Source of the DNA: Actinomycetota bacterium
GTDB lineage: Bacteria > Actinomycetota > Acidimicrobiia > Acidimicrobiales > Ilumatobacteraceae
Reading direction: 5' to 3'
Length of the DNA stretch: 6,485 bases
NCBI GenBank assembly: GCA_005793785.1
Contig: SXPW01000042.1
Location: forward strand, 1-6,485
The notes under the pieces were generated by a model. The model did not search any database and was not told the origin of the DNA. It saw only the letters and a list, made by a program, of their open reading frames with translations. Positions within the stretch are counted from its first letter, which is position 1; every line of letters begins with the position of its first letter. The translations under genes were made by a program, and so were the position numbers. Positions 1 through 6,485 of the stretch are shown in pieces.

Positions 1-1493
1 GCCTGGGTGGCGATGAGGCGATGCATCTCCAACACGACCCGGCGGTAGGCGGGGTGGCCTTGGGGGGCGGAACGCAATTCCAGCAGGTGCATCGCCTCTC
101 GGGCATTGAATTGCATGACGTACCGCATGCGGTGGGCCATGGCCACGGCGTAACCGGCTTGTTCGGGGTAGTCGGGACGAAGGAGCTCATAGAGGGCATG
201 GGAGCGCTCCATGGCGGCGTCGAAGACGTCCGTACCGCCCGCTGCATCGACCAGTTCGGGACGTGCAAAGCCCAGGTGCGGGGTGAGCCGCTGCCATTCG
301 ATGGTCAGCAACCGGTGTCGCTGCAGATCGCGGAAGGCTCCGTAGTCTCCCAGCACGTCGAATCGGTAGGACAAGCGTTCGAATGCCCGTCCGGGCTTGT
401 GCCTTCGATTCGTCCGCTCGCCGACGTAGGCACCGATGAGTGCGACGCGTTGAACATGGCTGAGGGAACGCACGCGCTCGAGAAGCTGGGTTTCGGGGAG
501 ATGCGACGACGCGTAGCAGATTGCCGCCAACAACTTGTCCTCGCCATCGGGATCGTAATCGACGAGCGTCACCTCCGCCGCTGGCGCTGGTTCGAGGATG
601 CCGAAATATTCGTCCACGAGGTCCGCGGTGTGGTTCGCATTGTCGGAGAGGTACCTGCTCCACACTCCCCCGCGATCGGGCATGTCGACTCGACGAAGGA
701 AGGTCGGAATCACCTTGCGCAATTCGGTCAGCATCATGTCGGCGTACGTGCGCGACTCCGGCAATGGATTCGCCCGCATTCGTAGGAGGAGCGCTTCGTA
801 GCCCTGTCCGGTTCCGTAGATGCCAACGTTCGACAATGACGCGGCTGGAAGGATGCCACGAACGGCGTCCAGTGCCTTGGCTCGCGTGGCTTGACGGTAG
901 ATGAAATCGGAGTCGTTCGCACCGCGCGGAACCGTTGCGCGCACGTGTGTGGTGACCATCTCGACGAGTTCGCTGTAGGTGTCGAACATGCGGTCCATGT
1001 CGCCGACGTACCGGGTGCCGAAGGGACCGCTCAGTACGTCCGGATCGCGGTAGTAGCGGTAGCGCCCGCCGAGTCTCGTGTCGTAGGAGATGTATCGAGT
1101 GCTCTGTTCGAGGTACGACATGAGACGACCCCACTCGAGGATCTTCGTGAGGAGGTTCGACGCCTGTTCGCAAGCCAGGTGGACTCCGCCGAGTTGTGCG
1201 ACCGAATCGTCACCGTATTCGACGAAGATCTTCTCGTACAGCTCCTCGGCGCGCGCCACTCCCACGGTGGCATCGATGGTTTCGTCCCCCGTGAGATCGA
1301 GATCGTTGACGAACTCGTCGAGGAACAGTCGCCGCAAGCTCTTTGCGGTGCGACTGTACCGAGCAAAGAGCGCCCCCTTCACCGTTTCGGGAAGGTTGAC
1401 GAGTGCGAAGACGGGGAGATCGAGGTTGGTGAAGTACCGTCGCAGGATGTCGGATTCCGCCGAAGTGAACTGTTCTGGAACGTACACCGACAC
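1..1493 (-). CDS. ThyX-like (FAD-dependent thymidylate synthase family) tandem-domain protein, 3' end cut off by the window
   Basis: The frame is open from a GTG at 1493 to the left edge: 497 complete residues, no stop seen. ThyX enzymes methylate dUMP to dTMP using methylene-tetrahydrofolate and FAD, usually in about 220-250 residues. This protein is twice that and reads as two ThyX-like halves. The N half (about 20-265) has FARYSRTAKSLRR (43-55), YGDDSVAQ (93-100) and WGRLMSYLEQSTRY (121-134), which lines up with the ThyX signature RHRxxSxNExSxRY but lacks the first Arg-His and the Asn. The C half (about 290-497) has RHRLLTIEW (392-400), keeping RHR but with Thr for Ser, and ends in NAREAMHLLELR (463-474), the typical ThyX C-terminal helix motif. 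GTG 1493 is chosen because the frame upstream offers no other start before the hydrolase gene; GTG 1487 is an alternative. No clear ribosome binding site precedes either. The gene lies 32 bases after the M20 gene. Family membership is well supported; actual thymidylate synthase activity is not. Confidence 0.88.
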   Translation of the reverse strand, partial: MSVYVPEQFTSAESDILRRYFTNLDLPVFALVNLPETVKGALFARYSRTAKSLRRLFLDEFVNDLDLTGDETIDATVGVARAEELYEKIFVEYGDDSVAQLGGVHLACEQASNLLTKILEWGRLMSYLEQSTRYISYDTRLGGRYRYYRDPDVLSGPFGTRYVGDMDRMFDTYSELVEMVTTHVRATVPRGANDSDFIYRQATRAKALDAVRGILPAASLSNVGIYGTGQGYEALLLRMRANPLPESRTYADMMLTELRKVIPTFLRRVDMPDRGGVWSRYLSDNANHTADLVDEYFGILEPAPAAEVTLVDYDPDGEDKLLAAICYASSHLPETQLLERVRSLSHVQRVALIGAYVGERTNRRHKPGRAFERLSYRFDVLGDYGAFRDLQRHRLLTIEWQRLTPHLGFARPELVDAAGGTDVFDAAMERSHALYELLRPDYPEQAGYAVAMAHRMRYVMQFNAREAMHLLELRSAPQGHPAYRRVVLEMHRLIATQ

Positions 1494-1509
1494 GGATGCC
1501 GATACTACG

Positions 1510-1527
1510 AAAACGTGGCGACGTTTT
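1510..1527 (-). repeat. Inverted repeat (possible short hairpin) at the M20 / ThyX-like junction
   Basis: AAAACGT and ACGTTTT form a perfect 7-base inverted repeat around a 4-base loop. It begins inside the TAA stop of the M20 gene and ends 16 bases before the GTG of the ThyX-like gene. In RNA it could fold into a weak hairpin with an A/U-rich stem. There is no T-run beyond the stem itself, so it is a poor intrinsic terminator; a processing site, a protein binding site or chance are all possible. The sequence shows only the symmetry; any role is inferred. Confidence 0.4.
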
Positions 1528-2734
1528 AGAGCACCCCGTCCGGCACGGAGCCGCTTCCGAATGCCGCTCGCACGCCATCCTGCAATTCCTGGCGTGTCCA
1601 CAGATCGATCACCGTCATGGCCATGATCTTGGCCCCATCGAGCACCGCCTTGTCGGCGGCCTTGGACGTGGTGTACTCGGCAAATTCGGGGGAATGGAGC
1701 GACACGCCGCGAGGCGACACCTGCAACATCGGGTGAATGGTCGGCGTGAGATAGCTGACGTTCCCCATGTCGGTGGAACCACCGCCCGTACCCGGAATGT
1801 ATGCCGAGGTGAGTGGTCGACCGATGGCCGTCGAATTCTCGCTGTACGCATCGAGCAGTGGAACGTTGTCGACGATGTCGGCGTAGGCGTTGATTTCCCA
1901 CCGGAGTTCGGCACGACAATCGGTGGCCACGGCCGACGATTCGAGACAGGCGGCTACGCGAGCCTTGAGCGGCTGGAGGGTCTCGATGGTGTCGGAACGC
2001 ACGTACCAACTGGTTTCGGCCTCGCGTGGCACGATGTTGGGCTTCTCCCCTGCCTTGGTGAAGATGCCGTGAATTCGTTCCGTCGGCCGAATGTGCTGGC
2101 GAAGGGCGGCCACGTTCATGTAGCCGAGCACCGCGGCATCGAGTGCATTGCGACCGAGGTGGGGTGAGACCGCCGCGTGTGCAGCTTGACCGTGGTAACG
2201 AACGATCAACTGCTGTATGGCGATGGCATTCATTCGAGCCAGATCACGGTCGGCCGGGTGAACCATCATCGCGGCGGCAACGTTGCGAAAGGCTCCGGCG
2301 CGCGCCATCTCCACCTTGCCGCCACCGCCCTCCTCGGCGGGCGTGCCCATCAGGGTGAGGCGACCGCCCGCTGCCTCGGCCACGCTGGCGAGGGCCAAGC
2401 CCGCGCCGAGCCCCGCAGCGGCGATGACGTTGTGCCCGCAGGCGTGTCCGATCCCCGGAAGGGCGTCGTACTCACACAACACCGCAACATCCAGACCTCG
2501 AGTGCCCACTTTCGATTCGAACGCCGTGTCCAGACCGTACGCGCCCCGCGTGACCGGCACACCCGTCGCATCGATGGCTCGCGTCAACAGGTCGTGGGCA
2601 AAGTGCTCCTCGAAGTTCAATTCGGGCCGTGCGTGGATTGCGTGACTCACTTCAAGGAGATCGGAGGCGCGCTGTTCGATGTCGGCAATCACACGAGATT
2701 TGAGTTCGGCAATTTGGGCGGTGTCCATGGCCAT
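1526..2734 (-). CDS. M20D-family metallo-amidohydrolase / dipeptidase (PM20D2/AbgB-like)
   Basis: A complete 402-residue cytosolic enzyme with no signal peptide or membrane segment, of normal length for M20D peptidases. These use two metal ions to cleave amide bonds of small N-acylated amino acids or dipeptides. Catalytic-domain motifs in order: HARPELNFEE (34-43); EYDALPGIGHACGHN (88-102), giving metal ligands Cys99 and His101 (the Cys is the M20D hallmark); GTPAEEGGGGK (130-140) with catalytic and ligand Glu134/Glu135; VHP with His159; and near the end LHSPEF with the final ligand His347. The lid/dimerisation domain is about 175-290 and contains YHGQAAHAA (180-188). The wording ALPGIGHACGHN and GTPAEE resembles PM20D2 (beta-alanyl-dipeptide hydrolase) and AbgB (p-aminobenzoyl-glutamate hydrolase subunit); I cannot choose the substrate. 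The ATG at 2734 is chosen because an in-frame TAG lies just upstream; ATG 2728 is an alternative. The 34-base gap before it has no strong ribosome binding site. All ligands are intact, so it is probably active. Confidence 0.93.
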   Translation of the reverse strand: MAMDTAQIAELKSRVIADIEQRASDLLEVSHAIHARPELNFEEHFAHDLLTRAIDATGVPVTRGAYGLDTAFESKVGTRGLDVAVLCEYDALPGIGHACGHNVIAAAGLGAGLALASVAEAAGGRLTLMGTPAEEGGGGKVEMARAGAFRNVAAAMMVHPADRDLARMNAIAIQQLIVRYHGQAAHAAVSPHLGRNALDAAVLGYMNVAALRQHIRPTERIHGIFTKAGEKPNIVPREAETSWYVRSDTIETLQPLKARVAACLESSAVATDCRAELRWEINAYADIVDNVPLLDAYSENSTAIGRPLTSAYIPGTGGGSTDMGNVSYLTPTIHPMLQVSPRGVSLHSPEFAEYTTSKAADKAVLDGAKIMAMTVIDLWTRQELQDGVRAAFGSGSVPDGVL

Positions 2735-2768
2735 TTCGTCAGGCTAGCCAAGTCGATGTCGGGCAGAT

Positions 2769-3410
2769 CTACGCCGTATGTGCCGTTGGATCGGGCAGAC
2801 ACAGTGTCCACGCATTCGGAATGACCGTCACCCGCACGAAGGATGCGTCGCCAACGCGCACGCCGTCGAGCCACAGCGGTTCCGTGTTCGACTCATCGAT
2901 CCATTGCACCTGCTTGGCACGTTCGATCGCCAGATTCGGATGCGGTAGGTGATCGCCGAGTCGGGCGCGGCGACGTATCGCAAGGTTCGTGCGCAGGGAC
3001 ACTTTGCCCTGGAATCGGAGGGCATCAACGAGGCCATCATTGGGGTGGGCGCGCGGCGCGACGTTAAAACTGCCGAGGAAACCTCCCGCAGTGACCCAAA
3101 ATCGGGGTTTCCAATACCACCCCACCCGCACGCTGGAGACGACGTGACGAACGAGTGGGTCGCGATCGATCGCCAGTTCGAGGAGATCGCACGGCAACTG
3201 CAGACATGGCCGTCCAGGCTCGGGCGCGACGATCCGCCGTCGAGTGTTCGGTAATGCACCGGTGGCGCGCAACAAATCCCCGGACGTGAGAGCGATGAAT
3301 CGCGCGCCGCCGCGAACGAGTTCGGCCGCTTCCCGCTCGCTCGAGGCCACGTGCATTTCCCGTGGGGCAGAATCGATCGCACCCCAGGGCAGACCCTTCG
3401 CGATCGTCAC
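2769..3410 (-). CDS. Diacylglycerol-kinase-related protein with degenerate nucleotide-binding loop
   Basis: A complete 213-residue soluble protein. Its C-terminal half matches the C-terminal domain of YegS/DAGK lipid kinases: NVAPRAHPNDGLVDALRF (116-133), corresponding to the DAGK stretch around an 'xPDDGLLDV' core, then a basic segment RRRARLGDHLPHP (146-158), and near the end LWLDGVRVG (179-187), the DAGK 'xDGExxG' strand. In the N half, IALTSGDLLRATGAL (39-53) sits where kinases have the GGDGT ATP-binding loop; here it reads SGD followed by LL, so canonical phosphoryl transfer looks unlikely. I recall similar short actinobacterial proteins with 'GGDLCRTLGG' at this place, usually annotated as DAGK-like or hypothetical. 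It is also shorter than true DAGKs (about 290-320 residues). The GTG start overlaps the helicase stop (GTGA) and has GGAGGT 5 bases upstream, which fixes the start and suggests translational coupling. The fold is fairly secure; ligand and function are unknown. Confidence 0.78.
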   Translation of the reverse strand: MTIAKGLPWGAIDSAPREMHVASSEREAAELVRGGARFIALTSGDLLRATGALPNTRRRIVAPEPGRPCLQLPCDLLELAIDRDPLVRHVVSSVRVGWYWKPRFWVTAGGFLGSFNVAPRAHPNDGLVDALRFQGKVSLRTNLAIRRRARLGDHLPHPNLAIERAKQVQWIDESNTEPLWLDGVRVGDASFVRVTVIPNAWTLCLPDPTAHTA

Positions 3411-6013
3411 GTGGTACCTCCGATGGGCATCGTGCTGGCACTCAGTACCACTCCGCGCAGTATCCGTTCGATGGCCGACTCTGCCGAAGTTCGGGTGAGT
3501 CCGTCGGGTGCGTGTTGTGCAACTTGGCGCAGCAAATCGATGAGTTGTTTCATCGTTCGAACGAAATCGCCGGGTGTGGTGTCCTCACCGAGGACGTCCG
3601 CGAGTTCGGCTCCGCCCGCCCACGAAGCCACGGTCGCCACGTACCCTGCGTCGGGCGATCGGTGTGGTGCGATTCCAGCGGCGGCCTCCTCGCGTTGCAA
3701 TCGCGAACTGAGGACTTCCACTTGTCGGAATCGGGAACGCAATTGGGTGGAGGGAAACGAGGGCTCGGGGGCAACCTCGGGACTGCGGTACTCGTAAACG
3801 AACACCGAGCACAGCGCCGCCAGTGAGGTGGGGTCGAGACCATCGAACAATTTCGTTGCGATGGCTTCGGAGACGAGCAGATCGGATTCGTGGAATACCC
3901 GCGCGAGCAGGACTCCCCGCTCGGTGAGTGACCAGCCGCTCACGTAATCCCACCGCTCGAGGAGCGACACGACGTCGTCGAATCGTCGACTGACCACCTC
4001 GGAATCCTTGTCGGCACGCGACTCCAGTTGCCGAAGATCTCGATCTATGCGGTCCGCCGATTTCGCGGCATTCAATTTGAACTTGAGGTTCGGATCATTG
4101 GCGCACGGATGGCCGGAGCGCGCACTCGGTGCCGGCTGTCGGGGCTTGTCGATCTTGAGTCTCATCAATCGATGCGCCAATTCTCGCAACACGCGGGGGT
4201 CGCTTTGATCGATGATCTCTCCCTTCCATGCCGTGGTTTTGGCACCGTCGATCGGGATTCGCGTTGCGGTGCGAACCGGCTGCACGAGTTCGTCTGCGGT
4301 GAGGGCCCGCAACGACCGGTTGCCGAACAAGACCTTCACCTTCACGCCCTTGGACCGAACCGAGGTGCTGAGCACCAAGCCGAGTTGATCATCGAACCAT
4401 GCCACGTCCCCGGAATGCAGGGACATGAGGGACATTTCAATCTCGGTTCGATCCCGTTGACCGGGCTCGCGCACGAAGAGTCGTCGGTATTCGTCGATGT
4501 CACCGAATTCGCTTCGCGCCTGCGCACGCAGTCGATCACGCTCCTTCAGGCGCTTGGCAATGCGTGCCTGAACCTCCACGACGCCCTTGTTTGCCTGGTA
4601 CTGGGCCAGCGACAGGTTCAACAAGTGGTGCGTTTCGTCCGGTGAATGGGTGCGGACGAGGTTGACGGCCATGTTGTAGGTGGTTCGGAAGGCCGATCCG
4701 AGTCGGAACGTGCGGCTCGCAGCGACCGCCGCAACCTGTTCGAACGAGACGAACGGATTCCAAACCACGATCGCATGTCCCACCGTGTCGATTCCGCGAC
4801 GCCCCGCTCGACCGGTGAGTTGCGTGTACGCGGAGGCCTTGAGTATCTCGTGATGTTCACCGGTGAACTTCGACATTTTGTCGATGACGACGGCGCGTGC
4901 GGGCATGTTGATTCCCACCGCCAACGTCTCGGTGGCGAAAACTACCTTCACGAGTCCGCGGACGAAGAGTGCTTCGACGATCTCCTTGAACGTGGGAACC
5001 ATTCCGGCGTGGTGGGCGGCGATTCCCGACTCGACTTGCGCACAGAACATCGTGAAGCCGAGGGCCGCCAGGTCATCGTCGCTCAGGGCTGTCGTTCGGG
5101 AGTCGACGATCTCGCGAATCTCCTCGCGTTCGATCTCGGTTGTAAGGCGCACGCCTGCCTTGTAGCAGGCGTTGACGGATTCGTCGCATTGATTTCGGCT
5201 GAAGATGAAGTAGATCGCCGGAAGCAGATCCTCCTCGCGCAACATGTCGACCATGTCGATGCGCGAGGGTGGAAACATTCGACTACGCGGGCGTCCACGA
5301 CCCGCGCCACGTCGTCGCGACCCTACCTCCGCCGATTCGGCTCGGAGCACCTTCGGATTGGGTAACCCATCGACGAGGGTGTCGACTACCACGATGCGAT
5401 CGGTCGTTTTGTCACCGTACGCGTACATGTTGTGGAGTTCGACGGGACGCTTTCCCTCGACGATGACGCGAGTCGGTCCGCGAACGGTCGACAGCCAATC
5501 ACCGATCTCGTCGGCGTTGGACACCGTTGCCGACAGCGCGACGAGTCGAACCTCGGGATCCAGATGGATGATGACCTCCTCCCACACGGGACCGCGGTAC
5601 TCGTCCTGCAGGAAGTGCACCTCATCGAGCACGACCACTCCGAGCGTGTCGAGCGAGGCCGAACGGGCGTAGATCATGTTGCGCAGGACTTCCGTCGTCA
5701 TCACCATGAGGGGTGCGTCGACGTTGATTGCATTGTCCCCGGTCAGGAGCCCGACTCGTTGGTTGCCGTAGTGGGCGCAGAGGTCGTGATACTTCTGGTT
5801 GGAAAGCGCCTTGATCGGCGCGGTATAGAAGCCGCGCTTCCCGGAATCTATTGCCATCGCGAGGCCGTACTCGGCGATCACCGTCTTGCCCGAGCCGGTG
5901 GGAGCAGCAACGAGGACCGACTCCCCCGCATCCAACGCGTCGAAGGCCTGGACCTGGAACGTGTCGGGTGCGAACTCGTAGCGTGCGAGTCGTCGTTGCC
6001 GGTCGGTGTTCAC
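3407..6013 (-). CDS. helY: Ski2-like DEAD/DEAH-box RNA helicase, HelY type
   Basis: A complete 868-residue ATP-dependent superfamily 2 helicase, the bacterial relative of yeast Ski2/Mtr4, presumed to unwind structured RNA in the cytoplasm. RecA domain 1 holds motif I APTGSGKT (37-44), Ia PIKALSNQK (66-74), TTEVLRNM (106-113), motif II DEVH (130-133) and motif III SAT (161-163). RecA domain 2 holds FIFSR (269-273), motif V FATETLAVGINMP (359-371) and motif VI QLTGRAGRRGID (398-409). A basic linker (about 232-245) joins the domains, as in mycobacterial HelY. A middle region follows, then the DSHCT C-terminal domain (about 675-868), including GDFVRTMKQLIDLLRQVA (815-832). The family's HPCxxC-like spot reads HPCAND (635-640), losing the second Cys as I remember the motif. 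All catalytic motifs are intact; length is close to the roughly 900 residues of HelY. The frame could open at GTG 6040, but GTG 6013 forms a GTGA overlap with the tatC stop and gives an N-terminus of HelY-like length, so I chose it. The position after tatC matches mycobacteria. Confidence 0.95.
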   Translation of the reverse strand: MNTDRQRRLARYEFAPDTFQVQAFDALDAGESVLVAAPTGSGKTVIAEYGLAMAIDSGKRGFYTAPIKALSNQKYHDLCAHYGNQRVGLLTGDNAINVDAPLMVMTTEVLRNMIYARSASLDTLGVVVLDEVHFLQDEYRGPVWEEVIIHLDPEVRLVALSATVSNADEIGDWLSTVRGPTRVIVEGKRPVELHNMYAYGDKTTDRIVVVDTLVDGLPNPKVLRAESAEVGSRRRGAGRGRPRSRMFPPSRIDMVDMLREEDLLPAIYFIFSRNQCDESVNACYKAGVRLTTEIEREEIREIVDSRTTALSDDDLAALGFTMFCAQVESGIAAHHAGMVPTFKEIVEALFVRGLVKVVFATETLAVGINMPARAVVIDKMSKFTGEHHEILKASAYTQLTGRAGRRGIDTVGHAIVVWNPFVSFEQVAAVAASRTFRLGSAFRTTYNMAVNLVRTHSPDETHHLLNLSLAQYQANKGVVEVQARIAKRLKERDRLRAQARSEFGDIDEYRRLFVREPGQRDRTEIEMSLMSLHSGDVAWFDDQLGLVLSTSVRSKGVKVKVLFGNRSLRALTADELVQPVRTATRIPIDGAKTTAWKGEIIDQSDPRVLRELAHRLMRLKIDKPRQPAPSARSGHPCANDPNLKFKLNAAKSADRIDRDLRQLESRADKDSEVVSRRFDDVVSLLERWDYVSGWSLTERGVLLARVFHESDLLVSEAIATKLFDGLDPTSLAALCSVFVYEYRSPEVAPEPSFPSTQLRSRFRQVEVLSSRLQREEAAAGIAPHRSPDAGYVATVASWAGGAELADVLGEDTTPGDFVRTMKQLIDLLRQVAQHAPDGLTRTSAESAIERILRGVVLSASTMPIGGTT
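3416..3421 (-). promoter_or_regulatory. Shine-Dalgarno site for the DAGK-related gene
   Basis: GGAGGT on the minus strand, 5 bases before GTG 3410 and lying inside the last codons of the helicase gene. It is the best ribosome binding site in the window and supports the GTG start that overlaps the helicase stop. Confidence 0.7.
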
Positions 6014-6485
6014 GCGGCTGCCGTTTTGCGGCGGCGCCACAGCAGCAGTGCACCGATCGCCACGGCAATCAGGTACAACACGGTGAGCGGAACGCCGAGT
6101 GCCATCAGTGTGATCGGATCACCGCTTGGTGTGATGACGGCTGCCACCACGAAGATGATGACGATGGCGTACCTCCACTGGGTGATGAGCGTCCGTGGAG
6201 TGACGACCTCCACCAATTGCAGGAACACCAGGAGAACCGGTGAGAGGAATCCCACGCCGAAGGACAACATCATGAGGACCACCAGGTTGACGTACTTGTT
6301 GATCTGGTAGTTCTGCGTGACATCGGCACCCGACCAACCGATCAGGAACTCGAGCGCCCGATCGAGCGTCCAGTACGCGAGCCAGGCACCGACGGCGAAC
6401 AACACGACCGACGAGATGATGAAAAAGTACGAGTAGCGCTTCTCGCGTTTCGTGAGTGCCGGTACGACGAATCGCCAAACGTTCC
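6010..6485 (-). CDS. tatC: Sec-independent (twin-arginine) translocase subunit TatC, C-terminal part; 5' end beyond the window
   Basis: The frame is open from the right edge to a TGA at 6010-6012, giving the last 157 residues of a protein normally about 250-300 long. TatC is the inner-membrane receptor that binds twin-arginine signal peptides and recruits TatA/TatB to export folded proteins. Visible parts (numbered from the first complete codon at 6483): FVVPALTKREKR (5-16), the usual loop before TM3; TM3 about 20-41; TM4 about 63-90 with FGVGFLSP (75-82); TPRTLITQWRYAIV (95-108); TM5 about 104-118; ITPSGDP (117-123), the conserved TPxxDP loop; TM6 about 125-147; then a short basic tail. Oddly, Leu80 and Leu138 stand where TatC proteins usually have Glu (FE.P in TM4 and YE/FE in TM6; Glu170 and Glu227 in E. 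coli as I recall). The Asp of the last periplasmic loop is kept. The stop overlaps the helicase start as GTGA, so the two are probably translationally coupled. The identification is secure from the extended alignment with known TatC. Confidence 0.95.
   Translation of the reverse strand, partial: NVWRFVVPALTKREKRYSYFFIISSVVLFAVGAWLAYWTLDRALEFLIGWSGADVTQNYQINKYVNLVVLMMLSFGVGFLSPVLLVFLQLVEVVTPRTLITQWRYAIVIIFVVAAVITPSGDPITLMALGVPLTVLYLIAVAIGALLLWRRRKTAAA

Noticed and set aside
21..785. Plus-strand open frame of 254 codons opposite the ThyX-like gene
   Set aside because: It mirrors the ThyX-like coding frame; its product has no recognisable motif, and the minus strand frame has clear family motifs.
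187..1173. Minus-strand open frame of 328 codons
   Set aside because: Out-of-frame shadow of the ThyX-like gene: extremely Arg/Ser/His-rich low-complexity product, no motifs, overlapping the well-supported frame throughout.
1510..1527. Intrinsic terminator after the M20 gene
   Set aside because: The stem is short and A/T-rich and there is no separate T-run after it; the next gene follows within a few bases in the same direction.
2742..2749. Perfect 8-base palindrome GGCTAGCC in the gap before the M20 gene
   Set aside because: Too short to distinguish from chance; no neighbouring half-sites or promoter-like sequence.
1496..2824. Long plus-strand open frames opposite the M20 gene
   Set aside because: Typical antisense frames of GC-rich coding DNA; the M20 metal ligands on the minus strand settle the coding strand.
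4028..6310. Three long plus-strand open frames (up to 292 codons) opposite the helicase and tatC
   Set aside because: Shadows of the helicase and TatC genes; products are not recognisable and the helicase motifs are all on the minus strand.
1..6485. CRISPR array, tRNA/rRNA, insertion sequence, phage or toxin-antitoxin genes
   Set aside because: No direct-repeat array, RNA gene structure, transposase or integrase motif was seen; the window is almost fully covered by five housekeeping-type genes.

Overview
The window is a block of five genes, all on the minus strand and packed almost without gaps. In transcription order (right to left) they are: the 3' part of tatC (running off the right edge), a Ski2-family helicase of the HelY type, a protein related to diacylglycerol kinases but with a degenerate nucleotide-binding loop, an M20D-type amidohydrolase/dipeptidase, and a long ThyX-like protein (running off the left edge). 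Every base belongs to a gene except two gaps of 34 and 32 bases. No RNA gene, insertion sequence, CRISPR array or phage gene was seen.

The DNA is GC-rich with frequent GTG starts. The tatC-helY order matches the one I recall from mycobacteria and other Actinomycetota (tatA-tatC-helY downstream of the paf genes). The sequences are clearly diverged from mycobacterial ones, so an actinobacterium from a deep lineage such as Acidimicrobiia is a reasonable guess, but this is inference.

Layout by region: 6485-6010 is the last 157 residues of TatC, the multi-spanning core of the twin-arginine translocase. 6013-3407 is the helicase, whose GTG start overlaps the tatC stop by four bases (GTGA). 3410-2769 is the DAGK-related gene, whose GTG start again overlaps the helicase stop as GTGA and is preceded by a clear GGAGGT. 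2734-1526 is the M20D hydrolase. 1493-1 is the ThyX-like gene, missing only its extreme 3' end.

The genes look like one transcription unit with translational coupling at the first two junctions, but their products act in different places: protein export, RNA metabolism, probably lipid or nucleotide-related binding, amide hydrolysis, and a flavin/nucleotide fold. Mostly this is conserved chromosomal housekeeping sequence. The best leads are: the ThyX-like protein is an internal duplication whose ThyX signature residues are divided between the two halves; TatC has Leu at two positions where membrane-buried Glu is usual; and the DAGK-related protein appears to be a non-catalytic derivative coupled to the helicase. 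I found no convincing defence system or other wholly new system.
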